Assembly: GCF_029227915.1 (NCBI RefSeq)
Contig: NC_079885.1
Coordinates: 12,537,001-12,601,000 of the forward strand
DNA length: 64,000 nt
Origin: Hydractinia symbiolongicarpus
Lineage: Eukaryota > Cnidaria > Hydrozoa > Anthoathecata > Hydractiniidae
Direction: 5' to 3'
Shown here: in pieces, positions 1 to 12,700 of the stretch
Position numbering within the stretch: the first letter of the stretch is position 1
Layout: each line of letters starts with the position of its first letter
Position numbers and translations under genes: made by a program
Notes under the pieces: generated by a model
What the model was told of the DNA's origin: nothing
What the model saw: only the letters and a program-made list of their open reading frames with translations
Database searches by the model: none

Positions 1-504
1 CCCATTTAAATTCTATTCAAATTTCTTTTGTTTACGTGCTCCTTTGAACCTATCCGTTGCGCCGCTTTTGCTGTATTTTTATATGCTGAGTGTGAGACGA
101 GTGTTTTAACGACAAAGCAGAACTTTCAAAAAACATATTAAAAACTATACCGAACATAAATAAAACAAATGGCTCTGTGGAGCTATAAGAATTAATGCTG
201 GTGAAGTTTAATATCCCCACTTGCAAAACGATTCAGCTGGTATTTGGAGCTTATAATGTGGAAATTGTTGCCCTGAGTTATGGTGTAATTTTATATCTTG
301 TAGATGTTTCTGTATGTTCACTCCTAGCACAGCGTCAGTTAAAAAATTGGTAAAACTTTTAAAAAATTTACCGCAGGAGGGGTTGCATATTGGTACATAT
401 TTTTATCTTCAAAGTTACTGAATTTTTTGGTATAGATTCGGTGTTCGGTGACTATTGTTTCTTTCATAGAACAAAAGAAAATATTAATTATTTGTTACTA
501 TCTC
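1..504. other. No gene recognised (left edge)
   Basis: AT-rich sequence in which I see no coding signal, RNA gene or clear repeat. Short open frames here lack family resemblance and codon bias. Confidence 0.4.
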
Positions 505-506
505 TA

Positions 507-859
507 ATACACCTTTACGATAATTCAATTGTACATGCGTTCCTACGGCTCTCCATCGTTTTACAATATCGGAAAAAAGGAGGTAAAAATCGTGTTTTTA
601 TGAGAGTTTGTTAGAGACGAAAGCGTGTTTTCTTCAGTTTTTTAACTTCTCTTGTATCAATTTCTTTCAAATTTTGAGGAAACGTTAATAATAATAAGAT
701 ACAACTTATGTGTACTTTTCATTAAAAACAAAACGCGGCAAGAAAAGTTATCACGAAAGAACGTGTTTACTCCCTATAAAAGTGTGATGTTTACCTCCTC
801 CGATCGCAAAATAAGCTGCGATGGAGTGTTAGTTTTCCCGAATTATCGTAAAGGTGTAT
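507..859. mobile_element. 353-bp MITE with perfect 21-bp terminal inverted repeats
   Basis: The left end from 507 (ATACACCTTTACGATAATTC) is exactly inverted at the right end, finishing at 859. The element is flanked by TA at 505-506 and at 860-861, the target duplication of Tc1/mariner-type elements. There is no transposase; the interior is noncoding. A second copy in opposite orientation lies at 36346-38643, where another element has split it. The perfect TIRs suggest recent activity or constraint; the superfamily call rests only on the TA duplication. Confidence 0.8.
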
Positions 860-861
860 TA

Positions 862-2690
862 TGCGTTTTTCGTTGGACAGTGATTTACTTTTATTTCTTC
901 GTGTTATTATTTTCTAATATTGTTTTTTTTATCTTTATGTTACCATAATTTCCCTCATATTCGGCTGATTTTACTTATTTTCTGCATGTACCACCAAAAA
1001 TGTTTAAAAACTGATGTTAAACGATCAAAATAAAAAGCAAAAGAGTTCTTAACGCTGGAAAAAATAATTTATAATTATGGAGAAATAACAATGAACAACG
1101 GTTACTTTTATAATTTACGCGCGAGATTTCAAAAATTTTGTTTACAAAACTGAATATAAAAACAATGCAGCAACCTGCAAATCGGCAACGGATGGTTTCA
1201 ACAGAAACTGCTGAGATGTATCTCCTCCTTTTAAACCTCCCTGGTCTCATATAGTGTGTAAATCTTTCGTTCTTACCCTATTGTCATATAGGCTATGCAA
1301 CAACTTTCTTGCAGTAAAAAAAACACATCAGAAGTAAAAGTTTTTTACCAAAATATAATAAATTAATTTGAAACCGATTAGTCCTTGAAGCCATTTGGTA
1401 TTATATGTTTTAGACCAGTTTGATGTAATTAACTCAAAAAAAATTTCACTTTTGAATTCAGCCATTTTCAGAGACGCCGATAAACTGTTTTTGACAGCAT
1501 ATCCATTTTGACAAGCTACATGTACAGAAAACAATAAAAATGATTCTCAGGATTATAATATGTCAGACAGATAAAATGTGTCCTAGGTTTAGGACCAAAT
1601 ACTTTATCCAGCCCAGAGAAAGTGGGAATGTGCTTCTAAAGCACAGTGCCAAATATTTAATCTAAATTTTATGCCGTATGTTGTTAGAAAGTTATTTTTT
1701 TGTCCACCTCGATCTGCAACACGGTTAATTAATTTTCGATTACCCACAGGAACTTATTCTGCAAAATGAAAAATGCTAAACAACTGTAATTGCTTTGCAG
1801 AAGTAACAATGACTTCGTCCTGTGAATGTTTGTTTTTTGTCGTGACAACGTATTTAAACAACATGCAATGCCTTGCATACCTAACTAGCTATAAGTCTTG
1901 ACTGTTCAATGTTATGGGAGGTCCAAAATAACTAGCTAGCTATCTTTAATTAAAATGACACTTAAATCTTTTATGTAGTTAGCTACATAAACATAATGTA
2001 TAAAGCTACTTGTACTTAATTATTTAATAACAAATGTGCTGGCATGGAACTAGGAAGCTTTAAATCACAAAATAAATATTGTCCAGAATTGACCATCCCT
2101 CATCATCAGACATCAGAAAGGGGTCTGTTTGTTAATTCTCATTGTTGGGTCTTGTAAATCCATAAAAAAATTGGCATTCTTTGGATTGTCTTCAGTTCCC
2201 AGTCATGACTCCTTAGTTTTCAACCGCGAAGTTCAGTTGTGTCTCGTTGACTAGTTTGTGGTTCTGCTCTATGATTTTTAGATTTTTGCTGCTGATATCA
2301 GCATATTTTAGCCCTCGAGTGTCACCCTTCGTATAGAAAGGAAAAAAATTGTTTAATTATTTTCCCCTTCCTATCCAGCAGCAACTTCATCGTGACTTTC
2401 TTAAATATTGCTTCCACATAACAATTCAAATTTTTTAGCTGTGAGATCACAAATTGTTAAGAATGGCTAGCATCGGATCTATACTTTGGGAAAAGAATCG
2501 ATGGATGGCATCTTGCTTAAACCACGTTTTAAGGGATAAAAAATAGCAATTTTTCATCCACCATAAATCATTTATTTTTATTTCGTCATGCTCACGTGAT
2601 TGTAAAATTCCACAATCAAACTAGCTCGATTACCTAATTGTTAAGTCAGTGAAGGCAGACAAGACACATTTGATAGCAGTATTTAGAGGA
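862..2690. other. Intergenic, no gene recognised
   Basis: About 1.8 kb of AT-rich DNA. Several short open frames exist but none resembles a protein family. Runs such as CTAGCTAGC occur near 1930-1990. I see no tRNA or structured RNA. Confidence 0.4.
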
Positions 2691-2852
2691 CTAGTCGTTA
2701 GCCCGTGGAAAAATCCACGGGTTCACCCGTTCTTTTTATACCGCATTGCGTGCGTCTCGCTACCTGCGAAGCTAAGCTACCATTTTGCGTGACAGACAGA
2801 CGGGCGGACGGACGGACGGACAGACAGACGTATACGGGTATTATAATATAGA
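2691..2852 (-). mobile_element. Non-autonomous Helitron-type element (162 bp)
   Basis: Read on the minus strand it starts with TC (TCTATATTATAATACCC) and ends with a short perfect hairpin (CCCGTGGA/TCCACGGG around four bases) followed by CTAACGACTAG. A 5' TC, a 3' hairpin and a terminal CTAG inserted between A and T are the textbook Helitron ends. The flanks are A at 2690 and T at 2853. A GGAC/GACA-rich stretch lies inside. There is no Rep/helicase coding. Three related units lie at 23.5-24.1 kb. Confidence 0.7.
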
Positions 2853-3721
2853 TAGTTAATAAAGCGTCATATATGCTAAAATTTATTTTCTCTACTAAAT
2901 ACCATTTCAGCCATACACGCTTTTTTTAAGAATATCTGAGCAAGGTAAACCTAACGTATTCCGATAAAAAAAACATGTATAATAAAAAGACGTTTTAGTC
3001 ACTTAGTGTAAACAGACCTTTACGTTTCAATATTTACAACTCAAAATAAAAACATGTTTGTATAAATGGGATTTTTTTCACGACAATCAAGCGACCATCA
3101 ATATAGGACGTTAAAAGTTTGAATTGAATGAATTGAAAACACAAGAAAAGACTAATTGAACAATATTCGATAGATATTGGTGAAGCAAGAATGTCAACAT
3201 ACGAAGACAAAAACGAGTCATTCTAAATTAAATATTCTACAACTCATAAATCAAATACTTCGAGACATTAACGAAAATAGTACATTTTTAAGCTGGATCC
3301 CTTGGATTTTAAAGACTAGCTATAAATGCTTTACTCTGAATTTTTACAATTAAAACAATGTATATCCATCCCCCTTTAGCCCATAAAAACTTCATTCCGC
3401 GTTTTTTTCTTCGTCTTTATAAACAGTTCTGCTAAATAAGGATCACATGAAAACTGGCAAACTAAAGTAGCACCAAACAAATTTGTTTTACAACTATTCT
3501 AAAAATATAATAAGTACAGCAGGAGTATGTAATCCTGCAAAACTCAAAAAAATTTAATATGGCTGCCCCACATGTAAAAATTGGTCGTGCTTACTGTAAA
3601 TCGAGGATTTTATACGTGTTTCAAACAATTTTAGAAGGGCGAATTAAAAGACTGCTAATTTAACGCAAAATCTGAATGCTAACAAATAAAACAAGAGTTG
3701 AAATCATATAGTAAACACAGT
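2853..3721 (-). other. Probable 3' UTR and downstream flank of YTHDC2
   Basis: This lies directly after the YTHDC2 stop codon. On the minus strand an ATTAAA occurs at 3558-3553, about 165 nt past the stop, and an AATAAA at 2887-2882. Either could be the polyadenylation signal. No other gene is visible. Confidence 0.45.
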
Positions 3722-6700
3722 TCACGTTCCATAATTACTTCGGTTTTGAGAGTCAGGTCTGATACCCTGATATTGACCGTCCCTTGCATACACCCCCGTA
3801 TCACCATTTCTTTGTGGAGGGTACTGCAGTTGATAATAATCAGGTCGGTATGCTGGCATACCACCAGTGGCTGCGTATACTGGGTAGGGTTGTTGGTACA
3901 TAGGTGGAGGTGGCGGTGCATAGTGTGGTGGTACGTGTTGAAATTCGGGCATGTATTGCGGACTAAATGGAGGCGGGCTGTACAATTGGTAGCCTTCCAT
4001 GTAGGAGGCTTCGTTTTCATCGTATATTTCCGTACCGGTATAAAATTGATTTTCTTCTTTCTCCTTAATAGGACTATTTACGGGCGATACGGAAGGCGAG
4101 CGTGCCATAGGCTCTTTCGGGATATCACGCATGTGTTCCCACAGTTTGCACAACTGCTCCCCAACACTCGGTTCAACTTCTTGAGCATCGCGACTGATCT
4201 GAACCTTCTTGTTGTCGTTCCAAGGATTAGTAAGATGCTGCGTGTGCTGGAAAGCGATGTCCTCCTTGCTTATCCATTCAACATCAAACACACCACCAAG
4301 GTTTGACGAACCGAAGTCATCACAGAATCGATTACTTATATTGGTTTTCATTTTCGCTACCCCTTGGAAGTGACCACTACCTTGAACGGAGAAGATCAGG
4401 TAAACACTATCGGATTCCCTGAATGCTCGATCCAATTTTTTCTCGTTATTTTTCGTTGTCGCCCATATGTTGCGTTCAAAAGATATCGTCATGTTACGGT
4501 CGTTGTTACACTTTAAAATAAAGAAACGTTTCGACCGACGTTTCTGTTCACCTATTTCTTCGCTTCCTGCATCATCGTTATCAGAAGATTTTTCGTCACT
4601 GAAATGACGTCGACGCTGTTGACGTGGAGGGTATCGACGCCTACCTCTTGATGACGCTTCTTGTCTATAGCCTCGCGAATAACCTCCTCTTGAATGCGAG
4701 TATGAATCATAATGGCTCAAGTACCTGAATAAGAATCATAATTGCTCAAGTACCTGAATAGAAATCATAATGGCTCAAGTACCTGAATAGGAACCATAAT
4801 GGCTCAAGTACCTGAATAGGAGACATAATGGCTCAAGTACCTGAATAGGAATCATAATGGCTCAAGTACCTAAATAGGAACCATAATGGCTCAAGTACCT
4901 GAATAGGAATCATAATGGTTCAAGTATCTGAATAGGAATCATAATGGTTCAAGTACCTGAATAGGAATCATAATGGTTCAAGTACCTGAATACATAACAC
5001 AGATTTACATATACAGCTCTACAAACTTTGGACCTCAGCCAGAGCTTCTAGAATGTTATGGATAAAAAGAAGTTGAAATATACCTGTCGGGACGAGATTC
5101 GTTAGATATTTTCTTTTCGACGTCTCTTGTTGCTGGATTTGTTAAGCCGACCGCTTGTTCTTCTTTCGTTAAAATATTTACGATACATTGCACAATGGCG
5201 TCATCAGCTTCGCTCCAAGATTTAGCGGGAATTTGTATATGCTTGGTAAACAAAGCCAAAAACTTGACCCTTAGCATGGCGACAGAATTTAACGTCATGT
5301 CGTCAGCTGAAAATGTTATCCAATCGTCGATTTTAAAGAAACTAGTGTTTTCGTCATTGCTATCTTCCTGTTCGCTATCACTCTCTTGAAAAAAATTGTC
5401 TCGATTCCGTTCGTTTCTTTTACCTAACACGAAGCAAGATGTGCGACTTAGTAAGGCAGAAATTTCATTTTAAATGACCTTATTGGGATTTATTTTTGCG
5501 AGTCAACAATACACAAAAAATGAGTTTTTTTTGTTTTTTTCTTTCGAATTCAAATTAAACAAGACGTATGATATAAGTAAACAACCTCGCGAAGAAAGTT
5601 TACAAAAAGCTGTCTATTAGACTGTGATTTCTGTTACGAAGTTAGACACGACATATTTTGCTATTCAAATAGGCAATAATATTCTCTACACACTATGCAG
5701 TTATTTTTCAAAATTGATTTGTGAGATCTTTTTGAACGGAAAATTTCCCGAAATTTTAATTTTCAATAGGTTAGTCTGGGGTAAACTGACTGACAGGAAG
5801 AAGAAAAACCACAAGCCCCAACTAAAATTTGCAAACTGCAGTAATTCAGATGACCCACCAAAAAAAAGAACGGGGTATAAGAGAGTCACTCAGCGAGAAA
5901 TAGCAAAATAAAAAAATAATATGCGAGTAAATCTTGTTTGAAAAAGGAAATAGTTGTAGTTAAAAAAATATATATTACCACTGTCACAACCGGCAAACTT
6001 CAGTAAAAAGATCCTGTGCACTTATGGTGCGGAGACAAATAACAAGAACGGGGTCGGAAAATTTACGTTCTTTCGAAGTGTTTCCGAAATCATATATCTG
6101 TATGTTGGCGTAGCGAAAAGAATTCCGTTCTTGTCATTATTTACAATATAATTTAACTTTTGCTTACATTTTAACCAAATTTTGTAAAATCGATGTATTT
6201 AATAAATAGACATGGTGCAGCGTCTTTGTTTCTCTCTTACGTAATGTTGTTGAAATTTTATTTTTCGTAAACTACTTTCCAGACATTTGGGGTGACCTTA
6301 ATTCTGCCTACATTTACTTTTGTAAACTTTGGTGGAAACACCTTTACTTTACCAGTTAGTTAAATAATGCTTTTGAACACTTATCTTTTTGAAAAATAAA
6401 ATTAGAAAAAAAAAGTAAAAATAATTACTAAGATGAGATTCGAACACACGACCACTTCCGTTTCGGTGGTCAAAGAGGCAAAAATTTCCATTCTTGCGGG
6501 ACACATTTGCGTTTTAATACAAGCTCACGAGCTTGTAACAAGACGTATGATATACGTAAACAACCTCGCGAATAAAGTTTACAAAAAGCTGTCTATTAAA
6601 TTGTGATTTCTGTTACGAAGTTAGACACGACATATTTTGCTATTCAGATGGGCAATAACGTTTGTTGTGGACTACGCAGTTATTTTTCGAAATTAATTTG

Positions 6701-9700
6701 TGAGATCTTCTTGAACAGAAAATTCCTCGAAATTTCAATTTTCGTTGGGTCAGTGTGGGGTAAACTGACTGACAGAAAGAAGAAAGCGAGAACGAAAATC
6801 TTTTCGTAGCGAAAAGAATTTCGTTCTCGTAATTATTTATATATGGTGGAGTGTCTTCGTTTCTCTCTTACGTATTGTTGTGGAAATTTTATTTTTCGCA
6901 GACTACATTCCAGGCATTTGGGGAGACCTTAATTCTACATTTGAAAACTTTGGTGGAAACACCTTTATTTTACCAGTTAGTTAAATAAAGCTTGTGAACA
7001 CTAATCTTATCTTTTTAAAAAATAAACAATATGCAGGCGCTGCATAAACTATCTCGCTATTAAAAATGCACAACTATGAAACATCTAAAATGCAACCCAA
7101 TTCTACAATTTCTGCTAACAAAAAATAAAGCGTATCATTCATGGTTGAAAGTCGCGCGATTGAAACGTTTATGAGCTTAAACGGCATTTAGGTGACAAAA
7201 AATTAAAATTTTGATGTCACTATCATGTTCAGCATACTTTTTTTGTTAACTGTACCAAATTTTGTCGAAAACAAATACCAATTTTGGCCTGAAACGTCAT
7301 TTAGATGACTTCCAAGTACTTAGAGAGTTTAGTTACGAATTTTAAATCTATGACGTTGCAATTGATTATTTCGGACATAGTTACGAGTTAGTAAAAAGAA
7401 AAAAAAAGTAAAAATAGTTACCAAGATGAGATTCGAACACACGACTACTCCCGTGTCGGTGCTCAGAGAGGCAAAAATTTCCATTCTTGTAGGACACATT
7501 TGCGTTTTAATACAAGCTCACGAGCTTGTAATAAAAAGTTTTAAAAAAATTATTTCAGTCATAAAGCTAAAAAATGTGTTTAATGCGTTTAATAAAAAAT
7601 TGTAATCGAATAAAGATAAAAAAAAATTCAAATTTTTGCGTGGACATATTTTTGCGAATTGCGTCAAAACTCGCAAAAATTAATCCACGCCAAAAAAAAT
7701 TCCAATAAGGTACTTTCAAAAAATAAAAGCAAGTACGAAATATCAAACCTTCTCTATCACGACCTGACTTTAATCTTAAGCTACTGTGCTCGTATGATAA
7801 ACACTGTCCGCCCAAAAGAGCTACTGCGACTGGAGACAGAACGGACACCGACCTAATTTGAACAGAGTAATATAGCCGAGACAATTCTTCATAAGTTAAC
7901 CAATCAAAAGGAAGGCTTGAAACAATGGATTTTAGTTTGTTTGCACGACTGACTGTACTTTGCACTTTGTCTTCGTTGCGAGCCATGATAACCGAGGAGT
8001 TGTGAATGGTAACCTTTTTTTCTTTTTCAGATACTAATACAGAATTTTCTCGATCAACCTGCAGGAAAATAAATAATCAAGTTGGCAAGTATTTTCTGAG
8101 GGACTCTATTTAAACACACAATTTCACTGTTTCTCTTAAAAATCAACCCGCATGATTAATGCAAACAGGTATCGTGTAGCCGGTCTAATTATCAATCTCG
8201 CCAATCTTTTAACACATCTATTGTCGGTTAATTTATTTTGGATGTGACAAAAATCAAAGTGCGCGAATTTTCTTTTTAGAGCTTTGGTCGAACTCTGTCG
8301 TTTTATAGACAATCCAAACAACCTTTTCGCCTGGTTTAATAGGATTTTTTGAATAATTTGAAAAATGTTTAGACGGATGCCACAGCACAAAGTCGAGTTT
8401 AATTTATCAGCCCCCCTTTCATACCGATCTTAGATAGAAACACACAGTGTGACTCCCTTAAAAAGCGTGTTTGGGAAATAAATACCTTCACAAGATTTGG
8501 ATAAAGTCCTGCTCCAACTACAGCTTTAATGACCGCCCAATTCTTGCTATTTCTGTTTAAATCTTTAATATCACCTGCTCCATGCGAGCGTATCAGACCT
8601 AAGCTGCGAAGTCTCGTTAAGATCTGTTGTCTCATACCGTGCACCATTTCCATCGTACCTACAATGTAAGAAGGAATTTGACCCACTAACTGTTTTTTGT
8701 TCTAAATAAAGTAAATAGCAGTCATTCCATATAGATATTCACACATCTTTATATAAAAAGAATCATGATGCATTAAAAAAAATAACTTTACGAAGTATCG
8801 GCGTTAATAAGACCAATATCCTATTTCCATTTTAGATAGACAATGAAAATGAGAAAACAATGAATTTCAGTAATTTCGCAACGTTGCTGCTACGCACTAA
8901 TTGTAGTGAAAACTTGTGAGCTCATCAGTGACCAATCAATATCAAGATATGTTACACTGACCAACCCTTCAGAGGTAGTATTCTAAGCATATACGGTATT
9001 TGAATAGCTTTTTGAGCAGATTGAAGCTTTTAAGGTAAGAATGATTATCAATTAATGAAATGCACAGATTCACCTGTGACAATACTCTCACCTGGTGAAA
9101 TGAAGTGCCTGGAGCAGTAAGATTTCTCCCGACCATCCTTTCGTGCGTGTTGCCAGCCTTGGAATGCTCGAAGCATTGCGATTTGATCGCTGTGGGAATC
9201 TGAGCTCAGCCTTAACTTACTAGAGGCTGCGTAACTCTTCTGTGACGCCACTGTAGGCAACAAAACTAAAAATTGAATTAAAAAACAAATCCAGTTCGGA
9301 ATATATAACAATGTTGTATAAAATGTAGTATTTACATTAAAATCTGTTAGAAAAAATACACAATAGGAGAGGGTCTGAATTTACATCTACGATCCTTAGC
9401 TGATAAATGCACGCAACATTTTTTTTTTAACAGCGCACTTCTAGAACGACAACGAAACAAACTTACAGGGTTCTTTATAAGCAGAACAGCACGCAATAAT
9501 AATAGCAGGCTCCAAACATTTCAATGACAGACCCATAAAAACCATTTTACCAAGTTGCGGCTCAATCGAAATTTCCACCAACAATTTTCCTAAATCTGTC
9601 ATGTCTTCATTTTCATCTTAAGAGAAAAAAAAATCTTCTTATAACATCTATTGCACTCACAAGACAAATACTTAAAGACACAAATATGGGTTAACAACCG

Positions 9701-12700
9701 AATTTTTAAACATGCGATTCTCCCTTTCTTTTACAGACAAAGTTGTTCGTACAAACATAAAGATATTTAATATAATAACAATTGCTCAAATAAAGTTCAA
9801 CTTATCATAACCGCATTTAACGAGTAATGAAATATTACAATTAAAATAATATGATCATACCTAAAGCACTGATAGATTTTAAGACACGAATAGAATTCCG
9901 TATCATCAAATTCGAAGGTGGTTCTGGAGCCTTTGCTAAGTAATCACTGATTGGTACATTAACAGGTGCTAGCATTTTGGTCTGTAAACAGAGGTCATGA
10001 ATTGGCACGCGCAGTATTTCTGCGTCCTGATATGTTTGCAAGTGGTGGAATCGATCCTGACTAAACAAGTGGTAACAGAAACCTGATGCACATCGACCAG
10101 CACGCCCTATACGCAAAAATTATTGTATTTTATTGTCACATAGAACAAAGAGCAAGACAATATCACTGACCCTGTAATATTGCAGAAAAGTGTTGGTATA
10201 CATCAGTAAGATCGTATGAGTATTGGATAAAAAAATTACTGAGTAAAGAGGAATATTAGAAAGTCTTATAGAAAACGTAAGGTTAGTGGGTTTAGTAGAT
10301 ATTATGTTTTTAATTTTTTTTATTATCTTAGCCAGACATTTTGCTTATAAAACAGAAAAAAATCGTTTTGTAAGTACACAACGATGCTAGAACAAGCCTT
10401 AAAAAGTTTCTTTTTAAAGAACATTTCCAGTACGAAAAAGTAGTTTAAATTTAAGAAATTCTAGAACCGTTGACTACCCTTCGCATTACGTGAAACAAAA
10501 TCTTCTGAAGTGAATTATTAGCTTATTATATACCCCAAGTGAAAAAGTTAACTTTTAAAAAATTAATAAATTTTTGCTATTTTTACGCCAGGTGGGATTT
10601 TACTTTTTTGAAGTTTTTACTTCACCCTGAACGTGTATCCACTTATAAGCGTTTACTAAGGTTTGTAAGAGACTGACGTTGTACATCGAGTACGTGTAAC
10701 CGACCACTAAATACATCAAATCCATTGAAATTAAACTATCATTTTTCCACTGTTAAAAAGAACACATATCAAGATGGCTCATACTGGTATAGTGTATGTT
10801 TACGTCTTTTGTTGGACTCTATCATCTATTTAAAATCAAAAACATTGTTTATATCCAGCTTGATCCAGGCAAGGAAGAGATTTCTATTTTGAATTCCATT
10901 TAAGGATATTGTATTGCTTTGTAATACTTCTATTTTTAAGAACGACATGCATATGAGAACCATATTCTTCTATGATAAATGAATATTGTTTTCCGTGGCT
11001 CCAAATAAACCTTTAGATTGTGCAAAATGTACACATATCCTTTCATCCAAGTTCACTTTCAAACACTAAATGCTCGGGCGGCAATAAATTTAACAAATTA
11101 CTATTGGGTCATTCCATGTGAAATGACCTGGATGCAACACCTACAATTTCCAAATTTGATAGAATTTGGTAAAAAAAAAACGTTGTTTATAGTACAATGA
11201 AAGTGTACAAGTTTCAGCTCAAAACGTCTTACGGTCGCTGGAATATAGCCACAATGTCTTTTTACAAACTCTTTTTTTTTTAGTGTGGTGGCATTATGAT
11301 GAAACAATCACACAAGTTCTCATGAAAACATCTATCAAAACTAAACGAAAATTGGTACTGTACTATTCTTAATGTTGCATACCTCGACGCTGGATAGCAC
11401 TAGCTTTGGACACCCACACAGTTCGCAATGTTGATATTGAGCTGACAGCATCATGACTTTTCTCTTTTACCTTACCAGAGTCAATTACATAAACAACATC
11501 TTTGATAGTAATACTTGTTTCCGCTATATTAGTTGATAAAATGATTTTCCTTACACCTAAAAAAACCACAACTACATATATAAAAATATTAAACGACAAA
11601 GGTGTATTGGAGATCAAGACCATGAATTAGGTGAATTAAAGCAGTTTCCTTATTATCTCGCGGCTAAGTAAATCCTAAATATTCCATTCTTTAATTAATC
11701 TAAAACAGCTGACAAAGCATAACTTCTAACAAAACAAATTACGTGAACCATGATAAAAAAAACACACCTTTGGGTGGAATTGCAAACACTTTACGTTGGT
11801 TACTCGTAGATATCATAGAATGAAGCAACAAAATCTGATACTTTGATCTTTTAGAGAACTCCTTGTCATCACTTAAGCAGTCACGCAATGAAACAATCTC
11901 ATCATATCCCGGCAAAAAGATTAGGATTGCTCCTAAACAAAAAAAGCAAATGGGTTTAAAAGACATTTAGATAATACATTATTAGCCAAATGGGTTTTTC
12001 ATAAAATACCAAAATATTGTTATTTAGAGTTAAAAGTAACCATTTTTGAGTTAGATTATAAATAAACAAATGAGTTAATATGAGTATTTTAACTGAAGGT
12101 CATTTTAGTACAGCAAATGCTTGCTGTACTAAAATGACCTTCATTTTGTGCTCAGAATAATTTATATAGAAATATGATCACAAAATATTGGATGTACGCA
12201 TAGTGTTAAGTAAAATAACTTCACTCTTTTCTAATCATTTAATTCATTACTTGCAACAGAAAAATCATCACACAATTCTTTATTTAAAATGGTAGCTTGC
12301 AAAAAGTAGCATAAAAGAAATGTATGAAACAAAAAACCATTTATCTCTAAATATGTGAAAATAAACAAGTAATGCCTCCTACAGTAATTTGAATTGGCTT
12401 TAAAGCATGGGATTTTTGCACCTTAGTTTCATGTTGTTAAACTCTATCCAATTTGGGGTTTAAGCGACCCAGTTAGAGGTTTTGGTTCCGTAACTTACAA
12501 CTTTAAAACTACTGTCTTGCAAGGTATAAGTAATATTTAATATAAAATATGCTCATCATATGGTTAAGAAAAAAAGTGCTACAGTTCACACTTTAGCTTT
12601 GAAACTACGGTGCAACTGACCACCTGCTTGTAGCACATGTCACAAATTGCAATAGATTTAATGCAGCTTTAATATACCCTTGAGATCAAACTTTAAAAAT

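Larger units (their letters stand above)
5563..7535. repeat. Tandem duplication of a ~1-kb block in YTHDC2 intron 11
   Basis: Sequence at 5563-5810 recurs at 6538-6790. Sequence at about 6200-6365 recurs at 6845-6990. Sequence at 6405-6538 recurs at 7395-7530. The order is the same, so a block of about 0.97 kb has been duplicated head to tail and has diverged by roughly 10-15% by eye, with indels. Confidence 0.7.

Noticed and set aside
3698-4306. 202-aa plus-strand frame
   Set aside because: Antisense shadow of the YTHDC2 last exon, whose YTH domain is unmistakable.
4704-4992. CRISPR-like regular repeat
   Set aside because: The 29-bp units are contiguous with no spacers, in a eukaryotic intron.
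7567-7763. C-terminal part of the 139-aa minus frame
   Set aside because: Intron read-through after the exon 11 donor at 7764; family alignment continues in exon 12.
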